From assembly GCA_947307415.1 (NCBI GenBank), contig CAMZJA010000010.1, forward strand, positions 1 to 64,000: a DNA stretch of 64,000 bases. Direction: 5' to 3'. Position numbers and translations under genes: made by a program. Shown piece by piece: positions 24,123-34,000 of the stretch. Below the pieces are notes generated by a model. The model searched no databases. It was not told the origin of the DNA and worked only from the letters and a program-made list of their open reading frames with translations. Position 1 is the first letter of the stretch, and each line of letters starts with the position of its first letter. The stretch comes from an uncultured Bacteroidales bacterium. Its GTDB lineage: Bacteria > Bacteroidota > Bacteroidia > Bacteroidales > F082.

Positions 24123-26671
24123 TATTTAACAACCGAAACTTTTCTTGTGATCTCGTTGCCGTCAGCGATGATGCGGATCATGTAGATACCGGCATCGAAG
24201 TTGCTTGTGTTGATTGTCATCTCATCAGCGTTTAGAGCCTTTTCGAACACTTTCTGACCGATTGAGTTGTAAACCACCACATTGCTGATGTTTTCAGCTT
24301 TCACTGTAAGGATGTCTTTAGCAGGGTTTGGATACACCTCAACATTCTGAGTCATATTTTCATCCACATACAGATGATCTGGATCGAAATAAATCTTCAC
24401 AAAATATTCATTGCCATACAGTGCCTTTGCAGGTGATGCGTAGCAGTCAATATCCTGATAGTAAGATACAACTCTATAGTAATACCAGTTGCCTGCTTCA
24501 AGAACCTTGTTCTCTTTATATTCGGTCTTGTTTGCGGCAACAATCTTAGCGAGGCTATACTCTCCGCCTTCGATTTTTCTATAGACGAAATATCCGCTAA
24601 TGCCGTCAGACACAGAAGGATGATCCCATGTAATGATAGGCTTGCCATTTGACTGGAAGTCATACCAAAGGTTCTTGGCCGGTTTGCAGCCTTCGCCAGC
24701 TGTTGCGCATGCCTCGTTCGACAGCTCTGACTCGCCGCCCTCACCGAGCACACAGATCTGATAGCAGTGACCGCCGATTGCCGGAGCCTCGTCAACAAAC
24801 TCATTACTATGTGTGAGTTCGCAGAGCAAACCATCACGGTAGATGTTGATACCGTAATTTGATTTTGCTGAGCCTGTCCATGTCAGACGGACATTGTCGC
24901 CATTGTTTGAAGCGAATAACTCACCCATTGTTGCAGCAGGTGCGTCGTTGCCACAGCCGTTGTTACCTTCCCACAAAACACCCTCAGGAATTGCGTTTGA
25001 TGGACCGCTGTATTCATAAACAATATTACCTGCTGAATTCTTGATCTTGAATGTAAGATCCACATTGTCAGAGCCCTGTTTCCATGCAAATGAAACCTTA
25101 CCGAGGGTAATGTTCAAATTGAATGTTGTCGGGTTGCTGCTTGTCATAGTGACAGCGTCGATTTCACGGCCTGCTCCGTCGTATGCCACGAGGTAACCGC
25201 TCTTCCATCCTGTCATGTTGGTTGTTGTAGCGACAACCTTCCATTCGCAAGTAGGGCCAAATGATTCTGATGCCGCGCCAGCTGCGCCGTTAACACCGTT
25301 TTTCACAGCGAAAACTTTGTATTCAAATGTGCTGTAGCAAGGAACGTCATTGTCGACAAAGCTCATGCTTTGACCTGGAGTAGGATTGTCGAAAGTAGCT
25401 ATGACCTTACCCTCTCTCTTGACCACAATCTGATCAATAGATGAAACAGTCTGGTTGTTCATGGTCTTGGTTGGGTTTGTCCAAGTGATTGTAGCCTCCT
25501 GTGCAAGGTCACCAGCCTTTGTAGCTGTTACGTTTGTAGGAGCCTGAACTGTGTTCTGATAAACAGCTGTTGGAACATAATTGAAGATAGCTGCAGCATT
25601 TGAAGCATAGTCAATAGCGTCAACTGCATACCAGTTATCGTCTGAACCGCTCCATCCGAAGTTGAAGCTGATGAAGTCATCTTCATTATAACCGTCAGCG
25701 ACAAAAGCGTGACCGCCTTCAGAGCTCTGTCCTGAATAGTAAACCGGACGTCCGAGGTCGAATTCAGCTTTCAGCATTGCGACCCAGTTAGCGAGAGAAT
25801 AAGAAGCTCTGTTCTTTTTCTGGCAATAGTCATAATCGAAATATGAAGCCATCGCTGGAGGAACAAGGTCTGAATAAGAACCGCTACCGTCTGGAGCGAA
25901 GCTCATATCAACAGCGACACCGCAGTGATACATAAGAGTTGCAACAGCTTCAATCTGAGCCTGTGATGCACCGCTCAATGATCTTGGCATGAGCTCCCAA
26001 TGATATGTTGTAGCGCCGAAGTTTGCCGACTGCTGGCCATAGCCAGGGCAGTAGTATGAGTGGCTGCCTTCACCTTGTGCAGGATGATTCCAGTATTTCA
26101 TCACCTGGCTCATAGCTGTAGCGACACAACCTGCATAGCAACGTCCGCCAGGACCGCCTGATGCTGCCGGAGCATAGAGGTTGTATGGGCTGTTCTGATT
26201 CCACTTGGTCTGAACGAGCGGACCAACTCTGCCACTTCTCTTTTCGCTCAACTTACCGCAGTTACGGAGTGATTTCCACTGACCTGCGATCTCTGGTGTT
26301 GCACTGATATTCTTCTCAATAGCATAGCTGATACTGTTTTTGTAAGTATCAAGCATATACATAGCGCCATTGTATGGGTTGCTTGCATCGAATGGGCCGT
26401 TCTCCGAATAAGCAAGAACCGGACGCACATTGTCAGATGCGGCTACCATAACAAAACCTTCGTTTCCAATATTGAAAACATAAACACATGGCTCACCATT
26501 GTCTGATGTCACTGTGTAGTACAATTCGAGATCAGCTCTCATTGTCTTCTCAAAGTTAGCCTGGACAAACATCTGTCCTAACGACTTAGCTGTGTTAACA
26601 TCCACAGGATTGGCATAAAGAGCGCCAATTCCGAGAATGACAGCTACCATTAACGATAATAATTTTTTCAT
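24122..26671 (-). CDS. Secreted C10 family cysteine peptidase with T9SS tail (copy 2)
   Basis: An 849-residue paralogue of the neighbours. Signal peptide about 1-20 (LLSLMVAVILGIGALYA). Catalytic Cys182 (YAGCVATAMSQ) and His321 (GHAFVADGY), and the WNHPAQGEGSHSYYCPGYGQ inter-motif stretch are all conserved. Beta-sandwich domains fill about 375-770. The C-terminal 75 residues (VEVYPNPAKDILTVKAENI..., IRIIADGNEITRKVSVVK) are the T9SS sorting domain. The sorting tails of copies 2 and 3 are far more alike than their mid regions. The propeptide may act as inhibitor, as in streptopain. Confidence 0.93.
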   Translation of the reverse strand: MKKLLSLMVAVILGIGALYANPVDVNTAKSLGQMFVQANFEKTMRADLELYYTVTSDNGEPCVYVFNIGNEGFVMVAASDNVRPVLAYSENGPFDASNPYNGAMYMLDTYKNSISYAIEKNISATPEIAGQWKSLRNCGKLSEKRSGRVGPLVQTKWNQNSPYNLYAPAASGGPGGRCYAGCVATAMSQVMKYWNHPAQGEGSHSYYCPGYGQQSANFGATTYHWELMPRSLSGASQAQIEAVATLMYHCGVAVDMSFAPDGSGSYSDLVPPAMASYFDYDYCQKKNRASYSLANWVAMLKAEFDLGRPVYYSGQSSEGGHAFVADGYNEDDFISFNFGWSGSDDNWYAVDAIDYASNAAAIFNYVPTAVYQNTVQAPTNVTATKAGDLAQEATITWTNPTKTMNNQTVSSIDQIVVKREGKVIATFDNPTPGQSMSFVDNDVPCYSTFEYKVFAVKNGVNGAAGAASESFGPTCEWKVVATTTNMTGWKSGYLVAYDGAGREIDAVTMTSSNPTTFNLNITLGKVSFAWKQGSDNVDLTFKIKNSAGNIVYEYSGPSNAIPEGVLWEGNNGCGNDAPAATMGELFASNNGDNVRLTWTGSAKSNYGINIYRDGLLCELTHSNEFVDEAPAIGGHCYQICVLGEGGESELSNEACATAGEGCKPAKNLWYDFQSNGKPIITWDHPSVSDGISGYFVYRKIEGGEYSLAKIVAANKTEYKENKVLEAGNWYYYRVVSYYQDIDCYASPAKALYGNEYFVKIYFDPDHLYVDENMTQNVEVYPNPAKDILTVKAENISNVVVYNSIGQKVFEKALNADEMTINTSNFDAGIYMIRIIADGNEITRKVSVVK

Positions 26672-26716
26672 TTTGATTAAAGTTAGTTAATAATTAATTT
26701 GTTTTACTTTATTTCT

Positions 26717-28972
26717 TTATTCAATTACTGAAACTTTCTGTGTTGTTATGCCGCTGGCAGCCTGGATTCTAACCATATAGATGCCGTTTCCGAAGTCTTT
26801 CATGTTGACGACACACTCGTTGGCATTGATCTCTTCCTCGAACACCTTCTGTCCGACAAGGTTAAACACCTCCACTGTCTTTATTGCATTAGCCTCAATC
26901 TTCAAATTACCTGATGTAGGATTTGGATACAGGCGAGCGTTGATTGAGTTTTCAGCCACAGCCATCACCGCGACAACCACATAATCAACATTATTAGGTG
27001 TCAAAGCCGGATTCGACTCGCATGCTGAGTTGTAAGCTGTCACCTTATAATAATAGGTGCCGTTCGCGACAGCGTCGAAATATTCGTTCTGATCGCCATC
27101 GATTGCCGCCACTTCGGTATATTCATCACCGTCATCGCTTCTGTAAACCTTGAATTTTGAAGGAGTATAAGCGCAGTTCCATGAGAGATGCGCTCCGCTG
27201 GCGCCACCCTGATATGTAAACTCACCCGCGAAGTTGGTAGGTGCGGTGCAGTTCGGGCAGTCGTTGTTGCCTGTATAAATATTTCCATTAAGCTGTGATG
27301 ACGAGCCACTGAATGAGTATGCGCTCTGGCCTGCTGAGTCTTTCAAATTAATTGTCAATGAAGAAACAGCTGATGACGGAGCAACCCATTTCAATGTGAA
27401 GTTACCTTCAGGGAAGACCACCTTCTCGCTCAAAGGTGTTGACGATGTCATCGTGATCTCTTTAAACACAGTGCCATTATTGTCGACAACCTGAATCTTG
27501 CCGTCGTTCCAACCCTGGAAGCTTGTTGTCTGGCACACGAATTTCCATGTGCAGCTAGGTCCGACCACCACCAACTGTGAGAATGCCTCTCCAGGGATGT
27601 CGTTATTGAATCCGTTGATTGTGTATTCGTAAGCTCCGTAATTTGCAACCTCATCAGTGAATGTCATGACATCACCCGGCTGTGGGTTGTTGAAAGTCTG
27701 AATTATTGTGCCGTTACGTTTCACAACGAGCTTCTGGATCGATGTGAGCGCTGCTCCCGACTCTGACTCTGTAGGCACTATCAAGCTGATATTCACTGTC
27801 TTTGTAACAGCGTCAGCAACTGTAGCTGTCATTGTCTCAACAGCCGGAACCATCGCGTCGTAGACATAATCAGGAACGATTTCGAACACAGCTCTCTGAT
27901 AGCTGTTGAAGCTGCCGTTGCCAGTGTTCAAAGCGTCGATTGCGTAATAAGTGTTGTTGTATGAGCCACTCCATCCCCAGTTGAAATGGAATCTGCGCTG
28001 GTCGTTGTAGCCGTCGCAGTTGAATGCGTGACCTCCGTCGGTGTCAGAACCGGCATAAACAAAAGGAATACCACGGTCCAACTGTGCGATAAGCATGTCT
28101 TCCCAAGCAGTCTTTGTATAAGAATCACGGCTTTCTACATGAGCGCAGGCACCATATCTGAAATGTTCGATCAAAGCCGGACCGACATCCTCGGTGTGGG
28201 CGCCACTGCCGTCTGGAGCATAGTCCATATCAACAGCGATACCGCAATGATACATCAGCAATGCTACAGCCAAACCACCGGCATTAGCTGAAGACACTGA
28301 GTTTGGCATAATCGACCATTCGTAAGTCGTTGCGCCGAAATTGGCCGACAATGTTCCACCATATGAACTCGAGCTGTATGAATGCTCACCCACGCCAGTC
28401 TCAGGCCAGTTCCAGTATTTCATCACCTGGCTCATAGCTGTCGCCACACAACCTGCATAGCAGTGGTTGTTAGTCCAATAGCTTTGGCAAGCTGGAGCAT
28501 AATAGTTATATGGCCAATCCTGATTCCATGTGGTAGCCAAAAGAGGCTGCACAGCCTTTTCCATTCTGGTTTTCATTGTGACACCTTCCTTGCGGAGCAG
28601 ATCCCATTGCTCAACAACATCAGTTTCCGCAACCAACTCATTGTCAATAGCATACTGAATCTGACGTCCATAATGGCCAAGGAGATAACGCATGCCTTCT
28701 GGAATATTGTTGATATCGAAAGCGCCATCTTCGCCATAGCCCAAAACAGGATATGCGCGGTCGTCAGCGGCCATCACAACGAAGCCGTTGTCATAGTTAA
28801 AGACGTAAAGATATGCCACACCTTCTTCACTGCTCAAGGTGTAAACATGTTCAACATTGTTTTTCAAATACTTAGCTCCAAGTTCCTTTGCTGTGTTGAC
28901 ATCAACAGGAGCCGCAAACATCTGTCCCGCGAAAACCACGAGGGCAGCCACAATTACCAATAATTTCTTCAT
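26717..28972 (-). CDS. Secreted C10 family cysteine peptidase with T9SS tail (copy 1)
   Basis: A 751-residue paralogue, first of the three in transcription order and the shortest because one beta domain is absent. Signal peptide about 1-20 (LLVIVAALVVFAGQMFA). Catalytic Cys175 (YAGCVATAMSQ) and His315 (GHAFNCDGY). Sorting domain at the end (RLYPNPTSGNLKIEANAI..., KVSVIE). It is separated from the XRE-region genes by a 207-bp AT-rich gap. The three genes may be transcribed together or separately; 45 bases separate copy 1 from copy 2. Confidence 0.93.
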   Translation of the reverse strand: MKKLLVIVAALVVFAGQMFAAPVDVNTAKELGAKYLKNNVEHVYTLSSEEGVAYLYVFNYDNGFVVMAADDRAYPVLGYGEDGAFDINNIPEGMRYLLGHYGRQIQYAIDNELVAETDVVEQWDLLRKEGVTMKTRMEKAVQPLLATTWNQDWPYNYYAPACQSYWTNNHCYAGCVATAMSQVMKYWNWPETGVGEHSYSSSSYGGTLSANFGATTYEWSIMPNSVSSANAGGLAVALLMYHCGIAVDMDYAPDGSGAHTEDVGPALIEHFRYGACAHVESRDSYTKTAWEDMLIAQLDRGIPFVYAGSDTDGGHAFNCDGYNDQRRFHFNWGWSGSYNNTYYAIDALNTGNGSFNSYQRAVFEIVPDYVYDAMVPAVETMTATVADAVTKTVNISLIVPTESESGAALTSIQKLVVKRNGTIIQTFNNPQPGDVMTFTDEVANYGAYEYTINGFNNDIPGEAFSQLVVVGPSCTWKFVCQTTSFQGWNDGKIQVVDNNGTVFKEITMTSSTPLSEKVVFPEGNFTLKWVAPSSAVSSLTINLKDSAGQSAYSFSGSSSQLNGNIYTGNNDCPNCTAPTNFAGEFTYQGGASGAHLSWNCAYTPSKFKVYRSDDGDEYTEVAAIDGDQNEYFDAVANGTYYYKVTAYNSACESNPALTPNNVDYVVVAVMAVAENSINARLYPNPTSGNLKIEANAIKTVEVFNLVGQKVFEEEINANECVVNMKDFGNGIYMVRIQAASGITTQKVSVIE

Positions 28973-29145
28973 TTTTTCCTATTTTTTATTTTCTTTTTTT
29001 CTTTTAGAATAATGTCAAAAACCGTAAACTATTGTTAATGAGTTAGTTAAAATGGTTAAAAACATTATTTCACTTTTATTCAACTTAATTAATTTTAAGC
29101 TTGTAAAAATACAAAAAATTTTCATACGACGCTAACTTTTTTTCG

Positions 29146-29153
29146 TATTTTTG
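29146..29153 (+). promoter_or_regulatory. Promoter box before the 156-aa hypothetical gene
   Basis: TATTTTTG, an exact TAnnTTTG box, 26 bases before the ATG at 29180. It also marks the edge of the 207-bp gap (28973-29179), otherwise AT-rich and without evident reading frames. Confidence 0.5.
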
Positions 29154-29179
29154 CATTTCAAAAATGAATTTCCCAGAAT

Positions 29180-29650
29180 ATGGAGCATAAATACTACGAT
29201 TTTTACATGCGTTTCCCCAGTGAGGATGACGCTAGGAAGGCGAAAGATTTTTATTACACCAAGCATCGTCCGCGCATCGGCGGCGAGTTTAAAATCAACG
29301 ATAACGGCGTGTGTTCGCTGTCTCTGCAGGACGAGTGCGAGCTCATCACCGAGCTGTATCCTTTCGGACTGAAACGTTACATCGTAGCCGACAACTTCCA
29401 TGGCGTGCGTCGCGAGCACGGCAAAGACATCTTCGACTTCTTCACCGACAGCGACCAGTATTTCTGCTGGGACTTAAACGACCAGGTCTTCGAGAAGCTC
29501 AACAATTTCTTAAAAAATGAGATCCACGGCGACGGCTTCGTCCCCGAAGAAGGCAAGCACGCCCCATTTGTCCAACGCACCCTCGACAGCATGGGCATCG
29601 ACGACCTTTACAACATGCTCAACGTCGACGCCCCTGGACTTGATATTTAG
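29180..29650 (+). CDS. Hypothetical cytoplasmic protein, 156 aa
   Basis: No family recognised. It has no signal peptide or membrane span, is rich in aromatic and acidic residues (DFYMRFPSEDDARKAKDFYYT, then ELYPFGLKRYIVADNFHGVR and FDFFTDSDQYFCWDLND), and codon use is like the surrounding genes. An exact promoter box lies before it. The ATG at 29180 is preferred over a short out-of-frame ATG at 29164. It is upstream of an S24-type repressor but a promoter separates the two. Its role is unknown. Confidence 0.75.
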   Translation: MEHKYYDFYMRFPSEDDARKAKDFYYTKHRPRIGGEFKINDNGVCSLSLQDECELITELYPFGLKRYIVADNFHGVRREHGKDIFDFFTDSDQYFCWDLNDQVFEKLNNFLKNEIHGDGFVPEEGKHAPFVQRTLDSMGIDDLYNMLNVDAPGLDI

Positions 29651-29693
29651 TTTAGAGTTAGAAGTTTTTTTAAAAAAAAATCAAAGTTTTTTA

Positions 29694-29723
29694 TTGACAG
29701 GTAAAAAAATATTTGTAATTTTG
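29694..29723 (+). promoter_or_regulatory. Promoter of the S24-type repressor gene
   Basis: TAATTTTG (29716-29723) with TTG (29694-29696, in TTGACA) about 22 bases upstream, 52 bases before the ATG. Confidence 0.55.
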
Positions 29724-29775
29724 ACGTGTTTTTAATCATCTCTTTTGATGAAAAATTAGTCAAATTATAACTGCT

Positions 29776-30579
29776 ATGTTCTTCAGTACCAACATAAGAT
29801 TCTTGCGAAAACGCCGTTCAAAGACTCAGGACGACGTCGCGGCGGCGCTCAACATGAAACGTTCGACGCTCAGCGGATACGAAAACGAGGTGTCGGAGCC
29901 AAACATCGAGGCACTCATCGCACTCTCGAAATATTTCAACGTCGCCATCGACACATTGATAAAGGTCGACCTCACAAAAATCGGGGAATACCAGCTCAGC
30001 CAGCTTGAGCGAGGCTACGACGTGCACCTCAAAGGCAGCAATATCAGGGTGTTGGCGACGACAGTCAACAGCAACAACGTCGAGAACATCGAGCTGGTGT
30101 CGGAACGCGCAAAGGCCGGATACACAACAGGTTACGCCGATCCGGAATACATCAAAATCCTTCCGACATTCAGCCTGCCATTCCTGTCACGAGAGAGAAA
30201 ATACCGCACGTTCCAAATAAGCGGCGACTCAATGCTCCCGATTCCCGACAAGTCGTACGTCACCGGCGAATACGTCCTCGACTGGCACGACATACGCGAC
30301 AAACAGGCTTATATCATCCTCACCATCGACGACGGAATCGTCTTCAAAATCGTTGAGAATCATATCGCCGACGGCTATCTGAGACTTCACTCGCTTAACC
30401 CTGTCTACGAGCCTTTCGAGATCCCGCTCACCGAGATAAAAGAGGTGTGGAAATTCGTGCATTACATCAGCTCTGAGATGCCCGAAAATCAAAATCTGCC
30501 AAGAGAGCAGGAACTCATCGACACCATCAACGACCTGAAAAAACAGGTTCAGGCAATACAACTGAAGCTAAACATTTAA
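29776..30579 (+). CDS. XRE-family regulator with LexA/S24-type peptidase domain
   Basis: A 267-residue repressor-like protein. Residues about 4-62 are the helix-turn-helix (FLRKRRSKTQDDVAAALNMK, then RSTLSGYENEVSEPNIEAL). An Ala-Gly (A113-G114, RAKAGYTTGY) sits where self-cleaving repressors are cut. The C-terminal S24 domain holds ISGDSMLPI (Ser152) and VFKIV (Lys191), the Ser/Lys dyad. A short coiled coil ends the protein (LIDTINDLKKQVQAIQLKL). It is probably a stress-responsive repressor acting on its own or nearby promoters. The secreted-protein gene starts 12 bases downstream. Confidence 0.85.
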   Translation: MFFSTNIRFLRKRRSKTQDDVAAALNMKRSTLSGYENEVSEPNIEALIALSKYFNVAIDTLIKVDLTKIGEYQLSQLERGYDVHLKGSNIRVLATTVNSNNVENIELVSERAKAGYTTGYADPEYIKILPTFSLPFLSRERKYRTFQISGDSMLPIPDKSYVTGEYVLDWHDIRDKQAYIILTIDDGIVFKIVENHIADGYLRLHSLNPVYEPFEIPLTEIKEVWKFVHYISSEMPENQNLPREQELIDTINDLKKQVQAIQLKLNI

Positions 30580-30591
30580 ATTCGCGAAATC

Positions 30592-31059
30592 ATGAAGAAA
30601 ATATTTTTGGCAATAGCGTTTGGATTACTCTCAACGACAGCGTTTTCGCAAGGATCGGCGCAAAACAACCAATTTCTGAGCTTCCTCGACTGGTCAGTGC
30701 ACAGATATGTGGTCAACGACAACGAAAACTGGCAAGGCTACTACGATTGCGATGCCGTTATCGAACATAATTTCGACGAGGCAAAGACCATTAACTCAAT
30801 AAAAATCAAATTCTTAGCCAACCCTTCTGTAGGAATCACGCTGCCAGCCACGATAAAGGTCTACGCCTTCCCTATCGACGCGCCCGAGCTGCCCGATACC
30901 TTCGTGCAAACGTTTAAAATCGACGAAAAAACAAACAAGTCAGGCAATCAGTTTTTCACCGAAGAGATGAAGCTAAATGGCTTGAAAACCAAATACTTAC
31001 GTGTTGTGATAGAAAACAAAGGTTCGCTGATATACACCAGCGAACCCGTTATTGAATAA
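30592..31059 (+). CDS. Secreted hypothetical protein, 155 aa
   Basis: A Sec signal peptide (KKIFLAIAFGLLSTTAFSQ) precedes a beta-rich domain of about 130 residues, with ATIKVYAFPIDAPELPD and KTKYLRVVIENKG resembling carbohydrate-binding-like or discoidin-like sandwich segments. No family is assigned. It follows the XRE regulator by 12 bases and may be co-transcribed. Its TAA abuts the convergent gene's stop, and the last 40 bases form a terminator hairpin for that neighbour. Confidence 0.7.
   Translation: MKKIFLAIAFGLLSTTAFSQGSAQNNQFLSFLDWSVHRYVVNDNENWQGYYDCDAVIEHNFDEAKTINSIKIKFLANPSVGITLPATIKVYAFPIDAPELPDTFVQTFKIDEKTNKSGNQFFTEEMKLNGLKTKYLRVVIENKGSLIYTSEPVIE
31012..31046 (-). terminator. Terminator of the tricorn-like gene inside the convergent gene
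   Basis: GGTTCGCTG (31021-31029) pairs perfectly with CAGCGAACC (31038-31046). On the minus strand the hairpin is followed by TTTGTTTT, so it can end transcription of the tricorn-like gene, although it lies inside the coding sequence of the convergent gene. Confidence 0.6.
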
Positions 31060-34000
31060 CTATTTGCCCCAATACTTGAACGTCTCCAGCTCTTTCAGCA
31101 ATTCATCAACCGCCGCCTCAAGCTGCTCATCAATGCCTTGAGCTAGCTTCTCAGGAGTGTTTTTAACCTTGATATCAGGTTCTAACTGGCTGTTTTCCAG
31201 ATAGTTACCTTCTTCAGTGCGATAACCTACGACCGGCAAACCGAAATACAAAGTGTTGTCCTGTAAAGTCTCCCAAGTGACACTGCTCATGGTGCCTGGA
31301 ACCGGCATTCCGACGAGTTTTCCTATGTTTTTATGTTTGTAAACCCACGGGGTTCCATGCGCGTTGCTGTAGTTCGCCTCCCCGATAATCATAATCGAAG
31401 GCTTGTCATAACGGCGCGACGGCATGATGCACGACACGCTGTCGCGGACAACCTGTTCGAGGTATTTCTCGCCCGAGAACAGAATCTCGATATCCTCATG
31501 CAGACGGCCGCCGCCATTGAAACGGGTGTCGATGACGATGCCGTCGCAGAGGTTGTATTTTCCTAAAATGTCGGCATAAACATCGCGGTAGCTGGCATCG
31601 CCCATGCTCTTGATGTGGACATAGCCAAGACGACCATTCGACAGACTGTCAACAATATGCGCATTGCGTTTTATCCAACGTTTGTAAAGCAAATCGTTCT
31701 GCGCGCTCTTCGAAATCGGCTTCACCACCTCTTCCCAACGTTGCTTCGACTTCGGACTGTAAATTGACACGAGCACGCTCTTTCCTGATTTCTTGTTCAG
31801 CAACGGGAAATAATCCATATCTTTTGTAATCGCAACGCCGTCAATCTTTTCGATGATGTCGCCCGCTTTTACCTTCGAGTTTTTCTTGTCGAACGGACCA
31901 TATTCCAGCACCTCTTCGATACGCAGACCGTCTTTCTCGTAATTCCAGTCGAAGAGAAGTCCAAGCTGTGCCGTAGCGTCACCGTTTGAGCCACCGCCAC
32001 GATAACCTGAACCGGAATGAGAGACGTTGAGCTCACCAAGCACCTCGCTTAGCAATTCCGCAAAGTCGTAATTGTTGTTGATATATGCCAGGAAAGGATA
32101 AAAATCTTTCTTAACCTGTTCAAAATCAGCGCCGTTATGGTCACGGCGGAACAGACGTTTGTTTTCCTGCAGGAACACGTGGTTATACATATACTCACGT
32201 TCAGCAGCACGGTCAAGCAGCATAGTCGCGTCATATTTTATAGGTGTGGCCTTGCCGCCTTTGGTATCTATTTTTTGGAGATTTCCTCCCGACAGCACAT
32301 AAATATTGTCACCTTTTTTGTTCAGCACGAGACGTGCACCACCACCGTCGAGTTTCTTCAAAATCTTTGTCGATTTCTCACGGACATCAAGCTCCCAAAG
32401 GTCATAACCCTTCTCGAAAGAGCTCAAGAAATACAACTTATCGCCGTCTTTTGACAGCACCGCACCCGATAGCTTCGACGACATCGGAGTCAGTCGCACC
32501 ACCCGCTCATCAAGTCTATCTAATTCAATATCAATCGGTTTTACTTCTTCTTTCTTGTCTCTTTTATCCTTCTTCTCTCCTTTATCTTTTATCTCTTTAT
32601 CTTTTTTATCCTTATTATTCGCTTCGTTTTCTTTCTTCTGAATCTCGTATTCCTCTTTCGAAAGCTTGAATTTATCGTACGCATCCTGATTCATGAAGCA
32701 GATAAAGGCGTCGTTTTGGCTGCCCCATGAGGCGTGCGAGCGCATGCCGTAACGGTTTGAGCTGAAAATGACAGCGTTGCCATCCAAAGCCCAGCTCGGA
32801 CTGCCAGCGATATATCCGTCGTTGGTGATGTTGTGAATTTTCATGTCACCGTCAGCCGACACAATGCCAACGTCGGAATAAGGCGAACGCATGTTGGTGA
32901 CAAGCGTCAGAACAAACCATTTGCCATCTGGAGACCATTGATAATCAAACGGATAGGCATCAGAGTCATAATGCTGCGTTCCATCGGTTATTTGGCGCAC
33001 CTTTTTCGAATCTAAGTTTATTACTTTCAAGAATTTACGATCTTCAATGAAGGCTATTTCCTTGCCGTCGGGCGAGAACGAAGGCGATGTGCGCTCAATG
33101 CCATCGTCGTCGAACAGACGCTCTTCTTCAATCAAGGTAGCATAAGCGAAGTTGAGGTCTTCCTTGCGCGACATTTTGGCGAGATAGAGGTTGTAGTAGC
33201 CGTCGCGTTCAGAGGTATAAACTAGCATCTTGCCGTCTGGCGAGAACGACGGATCAGCCTCAGCCTCAGGAGTATGCGTGATTTGTTTGGTTGTCTGGTA
33301 CTCGTCGGATGTGACAAACACCTCGCCTCTCACCACAAAAGCGATAAGGTTGCCTTCAGGAATAATCGTAAGGTCTGACGCGTTACCGAACTTACCACGC
33401 TCCGCCACGTTTTCCTGATCGTTAACTATCTGAATATCAATCTTTTTTGGCTCCTGCCCTATCTTCTGAGTATAAATCTCACCTTGATAGCCGTAGCATA
33501 AGGTTCCGTCGTTGGCAACACTTAAAAATCTCACAGGATATGGCTTAAAATCAGTAATTTTCTGAGGTTCCGACATCTCGGGCCACGACATCATGTACAC
33601 ATTCTGGCTGTTACGTCCTGCAGGCTCGCTGAGGTAAACGAACGACTTACGGTCGGGCATGAACACAGGCTCACGGTCTTCTCCGACGTTGGTAGTCAAT
33701 ATCTTATGCGTTTTGTCCTTTGCGTTGTAATAAACGATGTCGCGTGCCACTGACGACACCTGATGTTTGCGCCAAATGTTCTCGCCGCCTTTGCGGTCGT
33801 AGTAAAGGAACGACTCGCCGTCAGTGTCGAACGACACGGAGCAAACCGTGGCGGCAGTGACCTGCTGCGGACGGCCACCCTCGACCGGCACCTTATATAA
33901 TTCAGTGAGCCAACCCGAGGCGAACTGCGCGTCTTTGGCGTCTTTCTGAATCATCGCGCTGTAGTAAACCTCAGTGTCGTCGGGCGAAAACGCCAGCGGC

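Noticed and set aside
28973-29179. Possible small gene in the 207-bp gap before the 156-aa hypothetical gene
   Set aside because: AT-rich with several short runs of stop codons in all frames; only the promoter box at 29146-29153 was supported.
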